Below, piece after piece: positions 1 through 7,726 of a stretch of 64,000 nucleotides of DNA (position 1 is its first letter; each line of letters begins with the position of its first letter). Under the pieces are notes generated by a model. That model was not told where the DNA came from and searched no databases. It saw only the letters and a list, made by a program, of their open reading frames with translations. The position numbers and the translations under genes are program-made. Source of the stretch: Flavobacterium okayamense (GTDB taxonomy: Bacteria > Bacteroidota > Bacteroidia > Flavobacteriales > Flavobacteriaceae); the NCBI RefSeq assembly GCF_019702945.1, contig NZ_AP024749.1, forward strand, positions 558,001-622,000, written 5' to 3'.

Positions 1-129
1 ATGGTTTACAAACTAGCCCCGATGGAAGCGAAAATCATTTTGTTTTGTTTTTTTTAAAAAGATGTTTCGACTAAGCTCAACATGACAAAACAAAATATTA
101 AAGCGAACAGCGGGAAAATGGTTTACAAA
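1..129. repeat. Structured intergenic repeat element at the window edge
   Basis: The element is non-coding and structured. A perfect 12-bp inverted repeat (37-48 with 85-96) encloses a smaller hairpin at 61-86. Outside it, short complementary blocks (CCCG at 18-21 with CGGG at 111-114; GCG at 28-30 and 103-105) suggest a nested fold. A 12-nt direct repeat, ATGGTTTACAAA, occurs at 1-12 and 118-129 and flanks the element. The GCCCCGATGGAAGCG and AGCGGG blocks resemble a family of intergenic elements I recall from Flavobacterium genomes; that is memory, not a search. The left boundary is cut by the window edge. Confidence 0.5.
61..86. repeat. 26-nt dispersed hairpin, copy 1
   Basis: A 26-nt imperfect palindrome with arms ATGTT and AACAT. 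It starts GAT and ends ATGAC, exactly like the copy at 39079-39104. The two copies match at 15 of 26 positions, and three stem pairs differ in a compensatory way. It sits in the loop of the larger inverted repeat at 37-96. Confidence 0.5.
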
Positions 130-182
130 AATAAAACAAAGTTTCGCTACTAAAAACTAAATCACCTTATTATATTATTATG

Positions 183-190
183 TACTTTTG
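183..190 (+). promoter_or_regulatory. -7 promoter box of rbfA
   Basis: TACTTTTG matches the Bacteroidetes consensus TAnnTTTG. Only four bases separate it from the ATG at 195, so transcription should begin at or next to the start codon, giving a leaderless message. No clear -33 TTG is seen. Confidence 0.5.
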
Positions 191-194
191 CAGT

Positions 195-587
195 ATGGAA
201 ACAAATAGACAAAAAAAAATAGGTCAGTTATTACAAAATGACTTGGTAGATATATTACAAGGTGAAATTAGAAAGAACGGAATTTCTAATCTTATCATTT
301 CGGTTTCTAAGGTTAATGTTACAAGTGATTTGTCGATTGCAAAAGTTTACTTAAGTGTTTTTCCATCAGATAAAGGTGGCGAAATTTTAAATGCAGTTAA
401 AACAAATAACTCTTTAATTAAACACGATTTGGCACAACGTGTTAAAAACCAATTGCGAAAAGTACCCGATTTAATTTTCTATATCGATGACAGTTTAGAT
501 TATATTGAGAAAATCGACAATGCGCTTTCGGGCAAAGAAAATCCAGTTGAAAATCCTGATTTATTAGCCAAAAGAAAGAAATCGTAA
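195..587 (+). CDS. rbfA: Ribosome-binding factor A
   Basis: RbfA is a small KH-like protein that binds the 30S subunit and assists late 16S rRNA maturation. The 130-residue product has the family's size and pattern: a basic N-terminus (TNRQKKIGQLL), a central beta segment ending in DLSIAKVYLSVFP, and the motif LRKVPDLIFYIDDSLDY near the C-terminus. An upstream in-frame ATG at 180 would add five residues, but it overlaps the -7 promoter box, so 195 is preferred. The gene is followed after one base by the permease gene at 589, which suggests an operon. This pairing is common in flavobacteria as far as I recall. Confidence 0.93.
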   Translation: METNRQKKIGQLLQNDLVDILQGEIRKNGISNLIISVSKVNVTSDLSIAKVYLSVFPSDKGGEILNAVKTNNSLIKHDLAQRVKNQLRKVPDLIFYIDDSLDYIEKIDNALSGKENPVENPDLLAKRKKS

Positions 588-588
588 T

Positions 589-1788
589 TTGAATTTTCCT
601 TTCTACATAGCAAAACGTTATGCAATAAGTTTTAGCAAAAATTCGGCAATTAATATTATTACGTTTATTGCTTCTTTTGGAATTATTGCTGGCACTATGG
701 CTTTGTTTGTGGTTTTGTCGGTTTTTAGTGGTTTACGTGATTTTAGTTTGAGTTTTACAAACGCCACTGATCCCGATTATAAGTTAGAACCTACAAAAGG
801 AAAATTAATCACACTATCAGAAGACCAACTTCAAAAAATTAATTCTAATTCCTCAATAGCTTCGTATAGTAAAATTGTTGAAGAGCGTGTAATGTTTTCT
901 TTTAATGATAAAGAGCAAGTTGCGTATCTAAAAGGTGTTGATGAAAACTTTATAAACGTATCTAATTTAAACGAACATTTATATGTTGGCAATTGGTTAA
1001 CCCCAAAATCTAGCGATGTTGTTGTAGGTGCAGAAATTAGCCGAAAACTTGGTTTAGGATTATTCAGTTACACTTCTCCGTTAAAAGTATATGCCCCAAA
1101 AGCAGGAAAAGGATTAATTGAAGATGAAAACGACGCTTTTTTAATTGCGAATTTAAACACTGTTGGCATTTACAACATTAATGAAGATGTAGATAATAAA
1201 TATGTTTATTGCGAATTAGCTTTGGCACAGCAATTATTGCAATTGAAGAAAAATCAAGTTTCTTCAATTGAATTAAAAACAAAACCCGAAACAGAAGAAA
1301 ACACTTTTCGCAGTGAATTACAATCGATTTTCGGAAACAATATTCTTATTAAGAATAAAATTCAGTTGAATGATGCTTTGTATAAAATGTTGAATACTGA
1401 AAATATTGCTACGTATTTAATCTTCACTTTAGTGTTAATTATTGCTCTTTTTAATTTAATTGGTGCATTGATAATGATGATTATTGAAAAGAAAACCAAT
1501 TTAAAAACACTACTTAATTTAGGAACTTCAATTAGTAATATTAGAAAAATATTTCTTTTTCAAGGTTTACTTTTAACTTTTATTGGCGGAATAATTGGAA
1601 TCGCTCTTGGTGCTTTATTAGTTTTTCTTCAACAAAAGTTTGAATTATTAATGATTACTTCAACTTTAGCCTATCCAACAAAGTTTGAATTTGAAAATTT
1701 ACTAATTGTAGCCGTTACTATTTTATTGTTGGGCTATTTAGCTTCGTTTTTAGCAAGTAGAAGTGTTACTAAGAAGTTGTTGGAGTAA
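589..1788 (+). CDS. LolC/LolE-type ABC transporter permease (FtsX family)
   Basis: An inner-membrane permease of the FtsX/MacB type, most like LolC/LolE, which release lipoproteins for transfer to the outer membrane. The N-terminus (NFPFYIAKRYAISFSKNSAIN) leads into a first membrane helix at about residues 22-45. A periplasmic domain of about 220 residues follows, then three helices near 272-297, 322-348 and 370-391, the normal FtsX layout. The start codon is TTG at 589, directly after the rbfA stop, and matches the conserved N-terminus of the family. No ATPase partner lies nearby, so LolD must be encoded elsewhere. The export role is inferred from family membership. Confidence 0.87.
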   Translation: MNFPFYIAKRYAISFSKNSAINIITFIASFGIIAGTMALFVVLSVFSGLRDFSLSFTNATDPDYKLEPTKGKLITLSEDQLQKINSNSSIASYSKIVEERVMFSFNDKEQVAYLKGVDENFINVSNLNEHLYVGNWLTPKSSDVVVGAEISRKLGLGLFSYTSPLKVYAPKAGKGLIEDENDAFLIANLNTVGIYNINEDVDNKYVYCELALAQQLLQLKKNQVSSIELKTKPETEENTFRSELQSIFGNNILIKNKIQLNDALYKMLNTENIATYLIFTLVLIIALFNLIGALIMMIIEKKTNLKTLLNLGTSISNIRKIFLFQGLLLTFIGGIIGIALGALLVFLQQKFELLMITSTLAYPTKFEFENLLIVAVTILLLGYLASFLASRSVTKKLLE

Positions 1789-1805
1789 GACAAGACCTCA
1801 ACTTT

Positions 1806-2162
1806 TTAGTAATGCAATGTTATTGTTTTTGTGTAATTCACAAAAAAAATTATTATAACTATATTAATAATAATTGAAAAATAGATTAAAAATCTTATTC
1901 TTAAACTTTGTTCAAATTCTTTCACAGCGTAATATGTTATTTTTTCTAACTTTAGATATAATAAAAAATTAACAGCAATATAAAATATAATAAAATAATA
2001 AAACGGAAAAGTAGTAAAGAAAAAAGATAAACACATTATATTCAAAGTAATTATTGTCCCTATCATAAAAAGCGGTAAAAAAAACCACTGGCCTTGATGC
2101 TCTTTATAAAATAAAGCATATATTTTTGCTAATGAAATAAAAATTTTATCAAGAATATCCAT
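1806..2162 (-). CDS. Small membrane protein of unknown function
   Basis: A 118-residue, very hydrophobic protein that I do not recognise. Three membrane segments are visible at about residues 28-52, 54-70 and 92-110. Between the second and third is a short charged stretch (KLEKITYYAVKEFEQSLRIR). The N-terminus (MDILDKIFISLAKIYALFYKEHQGQW) is amphipathic. The gene is convergent with the permease gene, whose stop is 18 bases away, and lies downstream of tRNA-Leu on the same strand. It is more A+T-rich than its neighbours. It could be a lineage-specific orphan; the long frame and membrane pattern favour a real gene. Confidence 0.6.
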   Translation of the reverse strand: MDILDKIFISLAKIYALFYKEHQGQWFFLPLFMIGTIITLNIMCLSFFFTTFPFYYFIIFYIAVNFLLYLKLEKITYYAVKEFEQSLRIRFLIYFSIIINIVIIIFFVNYTKTITLHY

Positions 2163-2193
2163 TATAATCTGTAATTAAAAATTTAAAACATAC

Positions 2194-2227
2194 AAAAAAA
2201 CTCAGAAACAAAATTGTCCTGAGTTTT
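2194..2227 (-). terminator. Terminator of tRNA-Leu
   Basis: Perfect 9-bp stem AAAACTCAG/CTGAGTTTT (2197-2205 with 2219-2227). On the minus strand it is followed by a T-run. It lies just past the 3' end of tRNA-Leu. Confidence 0.7.
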
Positions 2228-2232
2228 CAATG

Positions 2233-2312
2233 TACCTTGGGTGGGAATCGAACCCACACTCCGAAGAACACGAGTTTGAGTCGTGCGCGTCTACCAATTC
2301 CGCCACCAAGGC
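2233..2312 (-). tRNA. tRNA-Leu (anticodon CAA)
   Basis: An 80-nt class II tRNA. The acceptor arms GCCTTGG and CCAAGGT pair and are followed by discriminator A. The anticodon stem CACGA/TCGTG holds the loop CTCAAAC, giving anticodon CAA. The T-arm contains GTTCGATTC. A short variable arm is present, as expected for Leu. CCA is not encoded. Confidence 0.95.
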
Positions 2313-2327
2313 TTTTAAAGGTGAGTG

Positions 2328-2362
2328 CAAATGTATTGAAATTTTCTAAAATCAGAAGCAAA
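2328..2362 (-). promoter_or_regulatory. Promoter of tRNA-Leu
   Basis: On the minus strand, TTTG (2359-2362) is followed after 23 bases by the -7 box TACATTTG (2328-2335), then GCACTC. The tRNA-Asn promoter at 47287-47317 has the same downstream context. Confidence 0.6.
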
Positions 2363-2400
2363 ATAGTTTAAAAATTACTTCCATAGTAAAAATTAATTCC

Positions 2401-2408
2401 TAAATTTG
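2401..2408 (+). promoter_or_regulatory. -7 promoter box of prs
   Basis: TAAATTTG matches TAnnTTTG. It implies a leader of about 105 bases before the prs ATG at 2517. The leader holds CAACTAACTAACTACA but no obvious hairpin. This promoter diverges from that of tRNA-Leu. Confidence 0.5.
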
Positions 2409-2516
2409 CACCGCATTTAATGCAACACACAACTAACTAACTACATCCGAGACGTTTATCTTTTTAAGCAACTAACTTAAATAGTATCTTCGAACCGGTA
2501 TAAAAACAAAAATTAG

Positions 2517-3458
2517 ATGTCATACCAAGAGCCAGAAGCAAAAATATTTGCATGTTCTCAGAGTGTGTACCTAGCAGAAAAAATAGCTGAAAGCTATGGC
2601 GTTCCACTAGGTAAAGTTACGTTCTCAAAATATAGTGATGGAGAGTTTCAACCTTCGTTTGAAGAGTCAATAAGAGGACTACGTGTTTTCTTAGTCTGTT
2701 CTACCTTTCCTAGTTCTGACAATTTAATGGAATTGTTGTTAATGATTGATGCAGCCAAAAGAGCTTCAGCAAGACACATTACAGCTGTAATTCCATATTT
2801 TGGTTGGGCAAGACAAGATAGAAAAGATAAACCACGTGTTCCGATAGGTGCTAAATTAGTTGCTAAATTATTAGAAACTGCTGGTGCCACTCGAATTATG
2901 ACCATGGATTTACATGCAGATCAAATTCAAGGATTCTTTGAAAAACCTGTTGACCATTTATTTGCTTCTACTATCTTTTTACCATATATAAAAAGTTTAG
3001 GACTAGATAATTTAACAATTGCTTCACCAGACATGGGGGGTTCAAAAAGAGCCTATGCTTATTCTAAATTTTTAGAGTCTGATGTTGTTGTTTGTTACAA
3101 ACAACGTAAAAAAGCAAATGTTATCGATACAATGGAGTTAATTGGTGACGTTAAGGGTAGAAATGTTATTCTAGTTGATGACATGATCGATACTGGAGGA
3201 ACACTAGCTAAAGCTGCTGACGTTATGATTGAAAAAGGCGCTATAAGTGTAAGAGCAATTTGTACTCATGCTATCCTTTCAGGAGAAGCTTATGAAAAAA
3301 TTGAAAACTCTCAATTAGCTGAATTGATCGTAACAGATTCTATTCCTTTAAAGAAAGAATCGAGCAAAATAAAAGTAATTACTTGTGCAAATTTATTTGC
3401 CGAAGTAATGCACATGGTGCAAAACAACAATTCCATTAGTGGAAAGTTTTTAATGTAA
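2517..3458 (+). CDS. prs: Ribose-phosphate pyrophosphokinase (PRPP synthetase)
   Basis: Makes PRPP from ribose 5-phosphate and ATP for nucleotide, histidine, tryptophan and NAD synthesis. At 313 residues it has the standard class I length. Visible motifs are the early FSKYSDGEFQPSF segment, the ATP loop YFGWARQDRKDKPRVPIGAK, the divalent-metal motif DLHADQIQGFF at about 130-141, and the PRPP-binding signature ILVDDMIDTGGT at about 217-229. It is followed 26 bases later by rplY, so the two are probably co-transcribed. Identification is secure. Confidence 0.97.
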   Translation: MSYQEPEAKIFACSQSVYLAEKIAESYGVPLGKVTFSKYSDGEFQPSFEESIRGLRVFLVCSTFPSSDNLMELLLMIDAAKRASARHITAVIPYFGWARQDRKDKPRVPIGAKLVAKLLETAGATRIMTMDLHADQIQGFFEKPVDHLFASTIFLPYIKSLGLDNLTIASPDMGGSKRAYAYSKFLESDVVVCYKQRKKANVIDTMELIGDVKGRNVILVDDMIDTGGTLAKAADVMIEKGAISVRAICTHAILSGEAYEKIENSQLAELIVTDSIPLKKESSKIKVITCANLFAEVMHMVQNNNSISGKFLM

Positions 3459-3484
3459 ATTATTAATTATTTATATATTTTAAA

Positions 3485-4090
3485 ATGAAGTCAATTACAA
3501 TTAAAGGACAAAAAAGAGAAAGCGTAGGCAAGAAAGCTACCAAAGCCGTACGCGATGCTGGATTCGTCCCTTGCGTTATCTACGGAGGAGACCAACCAGT
3601 TCATTTTTCAGCAGATGAAAGAGCATTCAAAGGGTTAGTTTATACTCCAAATGCACATACTGTTGTAGTTGAATTAGAAGGTGGTAAAAAAATTGATTGT
3701 ATCTTACAAGATATTCAATTTCACCCAGTTTCAGACAAAATTTTACACATCGACTTCTTCCAATTAGACGACAATAAAGAAATCGTTATGGAAGTTCCTG
3801 TAAAAGTTACTGGAAAATCTCCAGGTGTTATGGCAGGTGGAGTTTTACGTTTAAACCAACGTCGTTTAAAAGTAAAAGCGTTACCTAAACATTTACCAGA
3901 TTTTGTTGAAGCTAATATTTCACCATTAGAAATGGGTAACAAGTTATATGTAACTAAAATTGCTACTGATAACTTTAAATTAATGCACCCAGAAAACACT
4001 GTAGTTTGTCAAGTAAGAATTTCTCGTGCTGCTATGAAAGCTGCTCAAGAAGCTGCAAAAGCAGAAAAAGCTGCAGGAAAGAAAAAATAA
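3485..4090 (+). CDS. rplY: 50S ribosomal protein L25 (TL5/CTC form)
   Basis: Binds 5S rRNA in the large ribosomal subunit. The 201-residue protein is the long, two-domain TL5/CTC form. The N-terminal domain contains [23 protein letters not shown] and the C-terminal domain contains ILHIDFFQL and [18 protein letters not shown]. The tail is alanine- and lysine-rich ([12 protein letters not shown]). It forms an operon with prs and is followed by a strong terminator. Confidence 0.96.
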   Translation: MKSITIKGQKRESVGKKATKAVRDAGFVPCVIYGGDQPVHFSADERAFKGLVYTPNAHTVVVELEGGKKIDCILQDIQFHPVSDKILHIDFFQLDDNKEIVMEVPVKVTGKSPGVMAGGVLRLNQRRLKVKALPKHLPDFVEANISPLEMGNKLYVTKIATDNFKLMHPENTVVCQVRISRAAMKAAQEAAKAEKAAGKKK

Positions 4091-4110
4091 TTTTCTATCA
4101 ATTTTATACA

Positions 4111-4135
4111 AAGGCACCTTTTTGGTGCCTTTTTT
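4111..4135 (+). terminator. Terminator of prs-rplY
   Basis: Perfect 8-bp stem AAGGCACC/GGTGCCTT around a TTTTT loop, followed by a T-run. Confidence 0.9.
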
Positions 4136-4151
4136 ATTTATAAGCAATTAG

Positions 4152-4159
4152 TACATTTG
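4152..4159 (+). promoter_or_regulatory. -7 promoter box of pth
   Basis: TACATTTG lies three bases before the ATG at 4163 and 51 bases before the alternative ATG at 4211. If 4163 is used, the transcript would be leaderless. Confidence 0.5.
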
Positions 4160-4162
4160 TAA

Positions 4163-4777
4163 ATGCATTGGTTTTTAAAATATTTTAAACAAAAAGAAAA
4201 AGTAACGACAATGAAAAAATTTCTGATTGTTGGATTAGGGAATATTGGAAGTGAATATGTAAACACCCGCCATAATATTGGTTTTAAAGTATTAGATTAT
4301 ATTATTAATCAAGAAAACGGCAGTTTTAATTCTGTTAAGTTAGGCGATTTAGCTGAGATAAAAATAAAAGGTAAAACGGTTTTCTTGTTGAAGCCAAATA
4401 CCTATATGAACCTAAGTGGAAAAGCTGTTAAGTACTGGATGGATAAAGAAAAGATAGCCAAAGAAAATATTTTAGTTATAACTGACGATTTAAATTTACC
4501 CTTTGGAACGATTCGAATTAAAAGTAAAGGAAGCGATGGAGGACACAACGGATTAAAAAACATTCAGTTATTACTTAATACAACTGAATATCCAAGATTT
4601 CGATTTGGAATAAGCGATGATTTTAAAAAAGGAAAACAAGTAGATTATGTTTTAGGTGAATGGGATGAAGAAGAAAAAGAAAAATTGAAAGAACGTCTGG
4701 AAATCTCATCAGAAGTGGTTAAATCTTTTGTCTCAGCAGGGCTTAACAATACTATGAACACTTATAATGGAAAATAA
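4163..4777 (+). CDS. pth: Peptidyl-tRNA hydrolase
   Basis: Cleaves peptidyl-tRNA released from stalled ribosomes. The core begins at MKKFLIVGLGNIGSEY and carries the catalytic His in NTRHNIGF, the catalytic Asp in DDLNLPFG and the substrate-binding GGHNGLKN motif. The total is 204 residues from ATG 4163 or 188 from ATG 4211. The extra N-terminus (MHWFLKYFKQKEKVTTM) is amphipathic and resembles short extensions I recall in other flavobacterial Pth proteins. However, the promoter box just before it leaves almost no leader. A terminator separates the gene from rplY, so it has its own promoter. Confidence 0.94.
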   Translation: MHWFLKYFKQKEKVTTMKKFLIVGLGNIGSEYVNTRHNIGFKVLDYIINQENGSFNSVKLGDLAEIKIKGKTVFLLKPNTYMNLSGKAVKYWMDKEKIAKENILVITDDLNLPFGTIRIKSKGSDGGHNGLKNIQLLLNTTEYPRFRFGISDDFKKGKQVDYVLGEWDEEEKEKLKERLEISSEVVKSFVSAGLNNTMNTYNGK

Positions 4778-4778
4778 A

Positions 4779-4803
4779 AAAGAGCGCTTAAAGCGCTCTT
4801 TAA
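4779..4803. terminator. Bidirectional terminator between pth and the metalloprotease gene
   Basis: Stem AGAGCGCTT/AAGCGCTCT (4781-4789 with 4791-4799), flanked by an A-run on the left and T's on the right. It can serve both convergent genes. Confidence 0.8.
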
Positions 4804-4823
4804 ATTTATGTAATCTCTAAAAA

Positions 4824-7592
4824 TTATTCAACAATAATTTTCTTAGTAATTTTTCTAGACCCATCTTGAATAGTAACTAGATAAATTCCCGTTTGAGCAT
4901 CTGCTAAACTAATTTGCTCATTAACTAATCCTGAAGCTTGTAAATCTTTAGATAAGATTAATCTACCTCTTAAATCATGAACGCTTAAAGCAACTTCATT
5001 AGTATTAGCTGTTAACTGAATATTAAATGTTCCGTTATTTGGATTTGGATAAATAACAAAATCATTAGTTTCAAAAGATTCATTTGTTAAAACTGGAACT
5101 AATTCTGAACGACATAAATTAAATGTAACATAATTTATAGTTCCTGTTAATCCATCTGTCGTATTAAGATCTACAAACCAAATATACCAACTACCAGCTG
5201 AATTAGTGCCATTATAATATACGGTTGAAATATCATCAGCCGGGATTGTCGCTGCACCATCTATTGTATTTGAACAATTTAAAGCTGCACCAGACATATC
5301 AAAAAACTTATTTAAATTTACTCCGCCAGGACATCCAACAGAAGCTCTATAAACTCTACTTAAAACAGGTGTAGGGGTTACTGCATATCCACTTGGAGAA
5401 GAAATTGCAAATTGAGTTGTACCAATATTTGGGTGAGTTGCATCAACTACAACATTAACATCAGTAATTGTGAATGAATCTGAAATTGGTAAAGAAAAAC
5501 CACTGTAAGAAGTTGTACTTTCAGTAATTGCAGCATTTAAATTAAATGTATAATCTGTACAAACATTCTGAGATTGATAAATATAATCTCCAATTGCAAT
5601 ATTTTTAGTATTAACATTAAAGAAAATATTACCAGAAGCCTTAACCATAATTCTACAATTTGGAGCACTTACAGAAGGCACAGTAATATCTTGAGATCCA
5701 TCATTTAGCGTGTTTGTTAAGATTGTATTCCAAGTTGCTCCTCCATCAGTAGTATATAAAATATCAACATTATTTCCACCAGAACTTGTATTTGTATTAT
5801 TTACCGCCCAAGTCACAGTTTCAGTTGTTCCCGGAGTCCAAACAATACCATCAACATTTTGAGAAGTAACAAGTAACGGTCCTCTTGTTGCGTCAACTGT
5901 CACAATCATATCATCATAATTAGTTTGTCCTTGTCCAGCAACATTATCTCTGGCTGTTAATCTAAAATTTAAAGTTCTTGCAACTGAACTTAATGCTTCC
6001 ATTGTAACATCTACTCCTTGAGTTGTAGAACTACCATTCATAACAGAAGTCATTGTTGGGAAATATCTTGTTGGGCTAGATGTGTCTGGATAGCAAACAA
6101 AATTAGGACCAACTGTCTTTGTAGCACTAGCAACACTATTAGCTCCTGTATTAGCCCCTGCATCATCATTTTGCTCCCAAGTATAAGTCATTAATCCAGT
6201 TCCCCCAGCATCAGTTGCAGATCCCGTTAACATAAATGGAGTACTTCTAGGTATTGTATAATCTCCACCTGCATTAACAACTGGTGTACCATGAGTTATA
6301 GGCGATGACGTTGGACATGTTTTACCAACCATATTTGTTTGCACTTGTGCTATACTTGCCGAATGAAAAACATCAATTGAATTCATATGAGTATTGTAAG
6401 AAGTGATACCTGCATAACCCATAATAGTTACACCTCCACCAACTTCTTTATTTACTCCTGTACCCTCTGAAGAATGCGAAAAAGTATGATTTGCTCCAAA
6501 TTGATGTCCTAACTCATGAGCTACATAATCTATATCAAAAGAATCCCCCATTGGCACACCATCTGCAGGAGAAGTAATTCCTCTACCTTTTGTAGAACCT
6601 GTTCCTGAAGCTGTACCATTCACACAAACACAACCTATACATCCTGCATTACCACCTCCGCCAGAAGCTCCAAACATATGTCCTACATCATACGCAGCAT
6701 TATTAGCAGCTAATGAAGTAGATGGACCCGTTAATGTAGTATTTAATGCTTGTTGAAGTTGGGTATTCCAGCTAGCCATTGTTGTGTAAGGATCCGTTAC
6801 TGGGTTGTAATAAATTACGTTAGTTGTTTGAGCGACAATATTCATATGAATAGCAAAATCTTTTTCAAAAACACCATTTACTCTTGTCATAGTCGCATTA
6901 AAAGCAGCTAATACTAATCCCGATTGAGCAGAACTTGTAGCGCCAAAATAATTAGCATACTCTCCATTACAAGACAGTGCTAATCTAAAATTTAGTAATG
7001 TACCTGAACTAGAACGAGATGTTATTTCTGGTGTAGAGATATCATTAACTAAGACTTGTTCTGGTGTTGAACATGTAAAAGGAAGTTTACCTTTAGTTCT
7101 AGAAGAAGAGTAAACCGCATAAACTGCTTTATCATCAGAATAAGGTTCCATAAACTCTGTTGGCCTGTTTGCTCTGAAAACCATAGTTTGTATTCCACTT
7201 GGATCTAAACTTAATCTTAAAGTAGCATATGGGTCATCAATACCAATACCAACATAAGATCTAATGTTTGGATACTGAGCCTGTAAATCCGCATCAAAGT
7301 TAGATGCTTCATACATTCTAAAATTTTCTAGTTCACCATTAACATTTGGGATAGAAATAATAACATCAGAATAATCTCCTGAGTTTCTGTCTGGAGCAGT
7401 CATTAAAGAATTCTTTAATTGCGCCATGTTAAGTTGCATTAGCTTAAAATTAACTGGAAAGCTTTCACGGCTAGCCGTTTTTGCAACTGTAAAATCATTG
7501 CTTTTTACAGAACCCCAAGCCTTATCCGTTTGAGAGAAAGCTTCAGAAGTAAAAAATAATGAACAAACAATAATAAGTAAAAGTTTTTTCAT
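4824..7592 (-). CDS. T9SS-secreted reprolysin-like zinc metalloprotease with P domain
   Basis: Secreted or surface zinc endopeptidase. The 922 residues read in order as: signal peptide (about 1-20, ending TSEAFSQ); a propeptide-like region; a reprolysin-type catalytic domain with HELGHQFGANH at about 359-369 and Met-turn GVTIMGYAG; an Ig or fibronectin-like stretch near 575-665; a proprotein-convertase P domain near 672-835; and a type A T9SS sorting domain (YPNPNNGTFNI to KKIIVE) over the last 75 residues. A Cys motif, CIGCVC, precedes the active site. It is a clear paralogue of the genes at 10647 and 22698. Substrates are unknown; export by T9SS is inferred from the C-terminal domain. Confidence 0.9.
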   Translation of the reverse strand: MKKLLLIIVCSLFFTSEAFSQTDKAWGSVKSNDFTVAKTASRESFPVNFKLMQLNMAQLKNSLMTAPDRNSGDYSDVIISIPNVNGELENFRMYEASNFDADLQAQYPNIRSYVGIGIDDPYATLRLSLDPSGIQTMVFRANRPTEFMEPYSDDKAVYAVYSSSRTKGKLPFTCSTPEQVLVNDISTPEITSRSSSGTLLNFRLALSCNGEYANYFGATSSAQSGLVLAAFNATMTRVNGVFEKDFAIHMNIVAQTTNVIYYNPVTDPYTTMASWNTQLQQALNTTLTGPSTSLAANNAAYDVGHMFGASGGGGNAGCIGCVCVNGTASGTGSTKGRGITSPADGVPMGDSFDIDYVAHELGHQFGANHTFSHSSEGTGVNKEVGGGVTIMGYAGITSYNTHMNSIDVFHSASIAQVQTNMVGKTCPTSSPITHGTPVVNAGGDYTIPRSTPFMLTGSATDAGGTGLMTYTWEQNDDAGANTGANSVASATKTVGPNFVCYPDTSSPTRYFPTMTSVMNGSSTTQGVDVTMEALSSVARTLNFRLTARDNVAGQGQTNYDDMIVTVDATRGPLLVTSQNVDGIVWTPGTTETVTWAVNNTNTSSGGNNVDILYTTDGGATWNTILTNTLNDGSQDITVPSVSAPNCRIMVKASGNIFFNVNTKNIAIGDYIYQSQNVCTDYTFNLNAAITESTTSYSGFSLPISDSFTITDVNVVVDATHPNIGTTQFAISSPSGYAVTPTPVLSRVYRASVGCPGGVNLNKFFDMSGAALNCSNTIDGAATIPADDISTVYYNGTNSAGSWYIWFVDLNTTDGLTGTINYVTFNLCRSELVPVLTNESFETNDFVIYPNPNNGTFNIQLTANTNEVALSVHDLRGRLILSKDLQASGLVNEQISLADAQTGIYLVTIQDGSRKITKKIIVE

Positions 7593-7614
7593 TTTTGATT
7601 AAATTAAATATTCT

Positions 7615-7622
7615 CAAAATTA
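7615..7622 (-). promoter_or_regulatory. -7 promoter box of the metalloprotease gene ending at 4824
   Basis: On the minus strand TAATTTTG lies about 22 bases upstream of the ATG at 7592. No well-spaced -33 element is seen. Confidence 0.4.
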
Positions 7623-7674
7623 ATTATATTTTCCCAATAAAAATATAATTTAACATTTAAAGTCTATTTTAAAC

Positions 7675-7704
7675 AAAAAAAAGGAGTGACAACGCACTCC
7701 TTTT
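7675..7704 (-). terminator. Terminator of the M43 metalloprotease gene
   Basis: Stem AAGGAGTG/CACTCCTT around ACAACG (7681-7688 with 7695-7702). On the minus strand a T-run follows. Confidence 0.8.
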
Positions 7705-7726
7705 CAAATACTTACATCTAATCCAA

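Noticed and set aside
1774-1804. Terminator-like pairing AAGTTG/CAACTT at the end of the permease gene
   Set aside because: Only six pairs around a 19-base loop; too weak to call.
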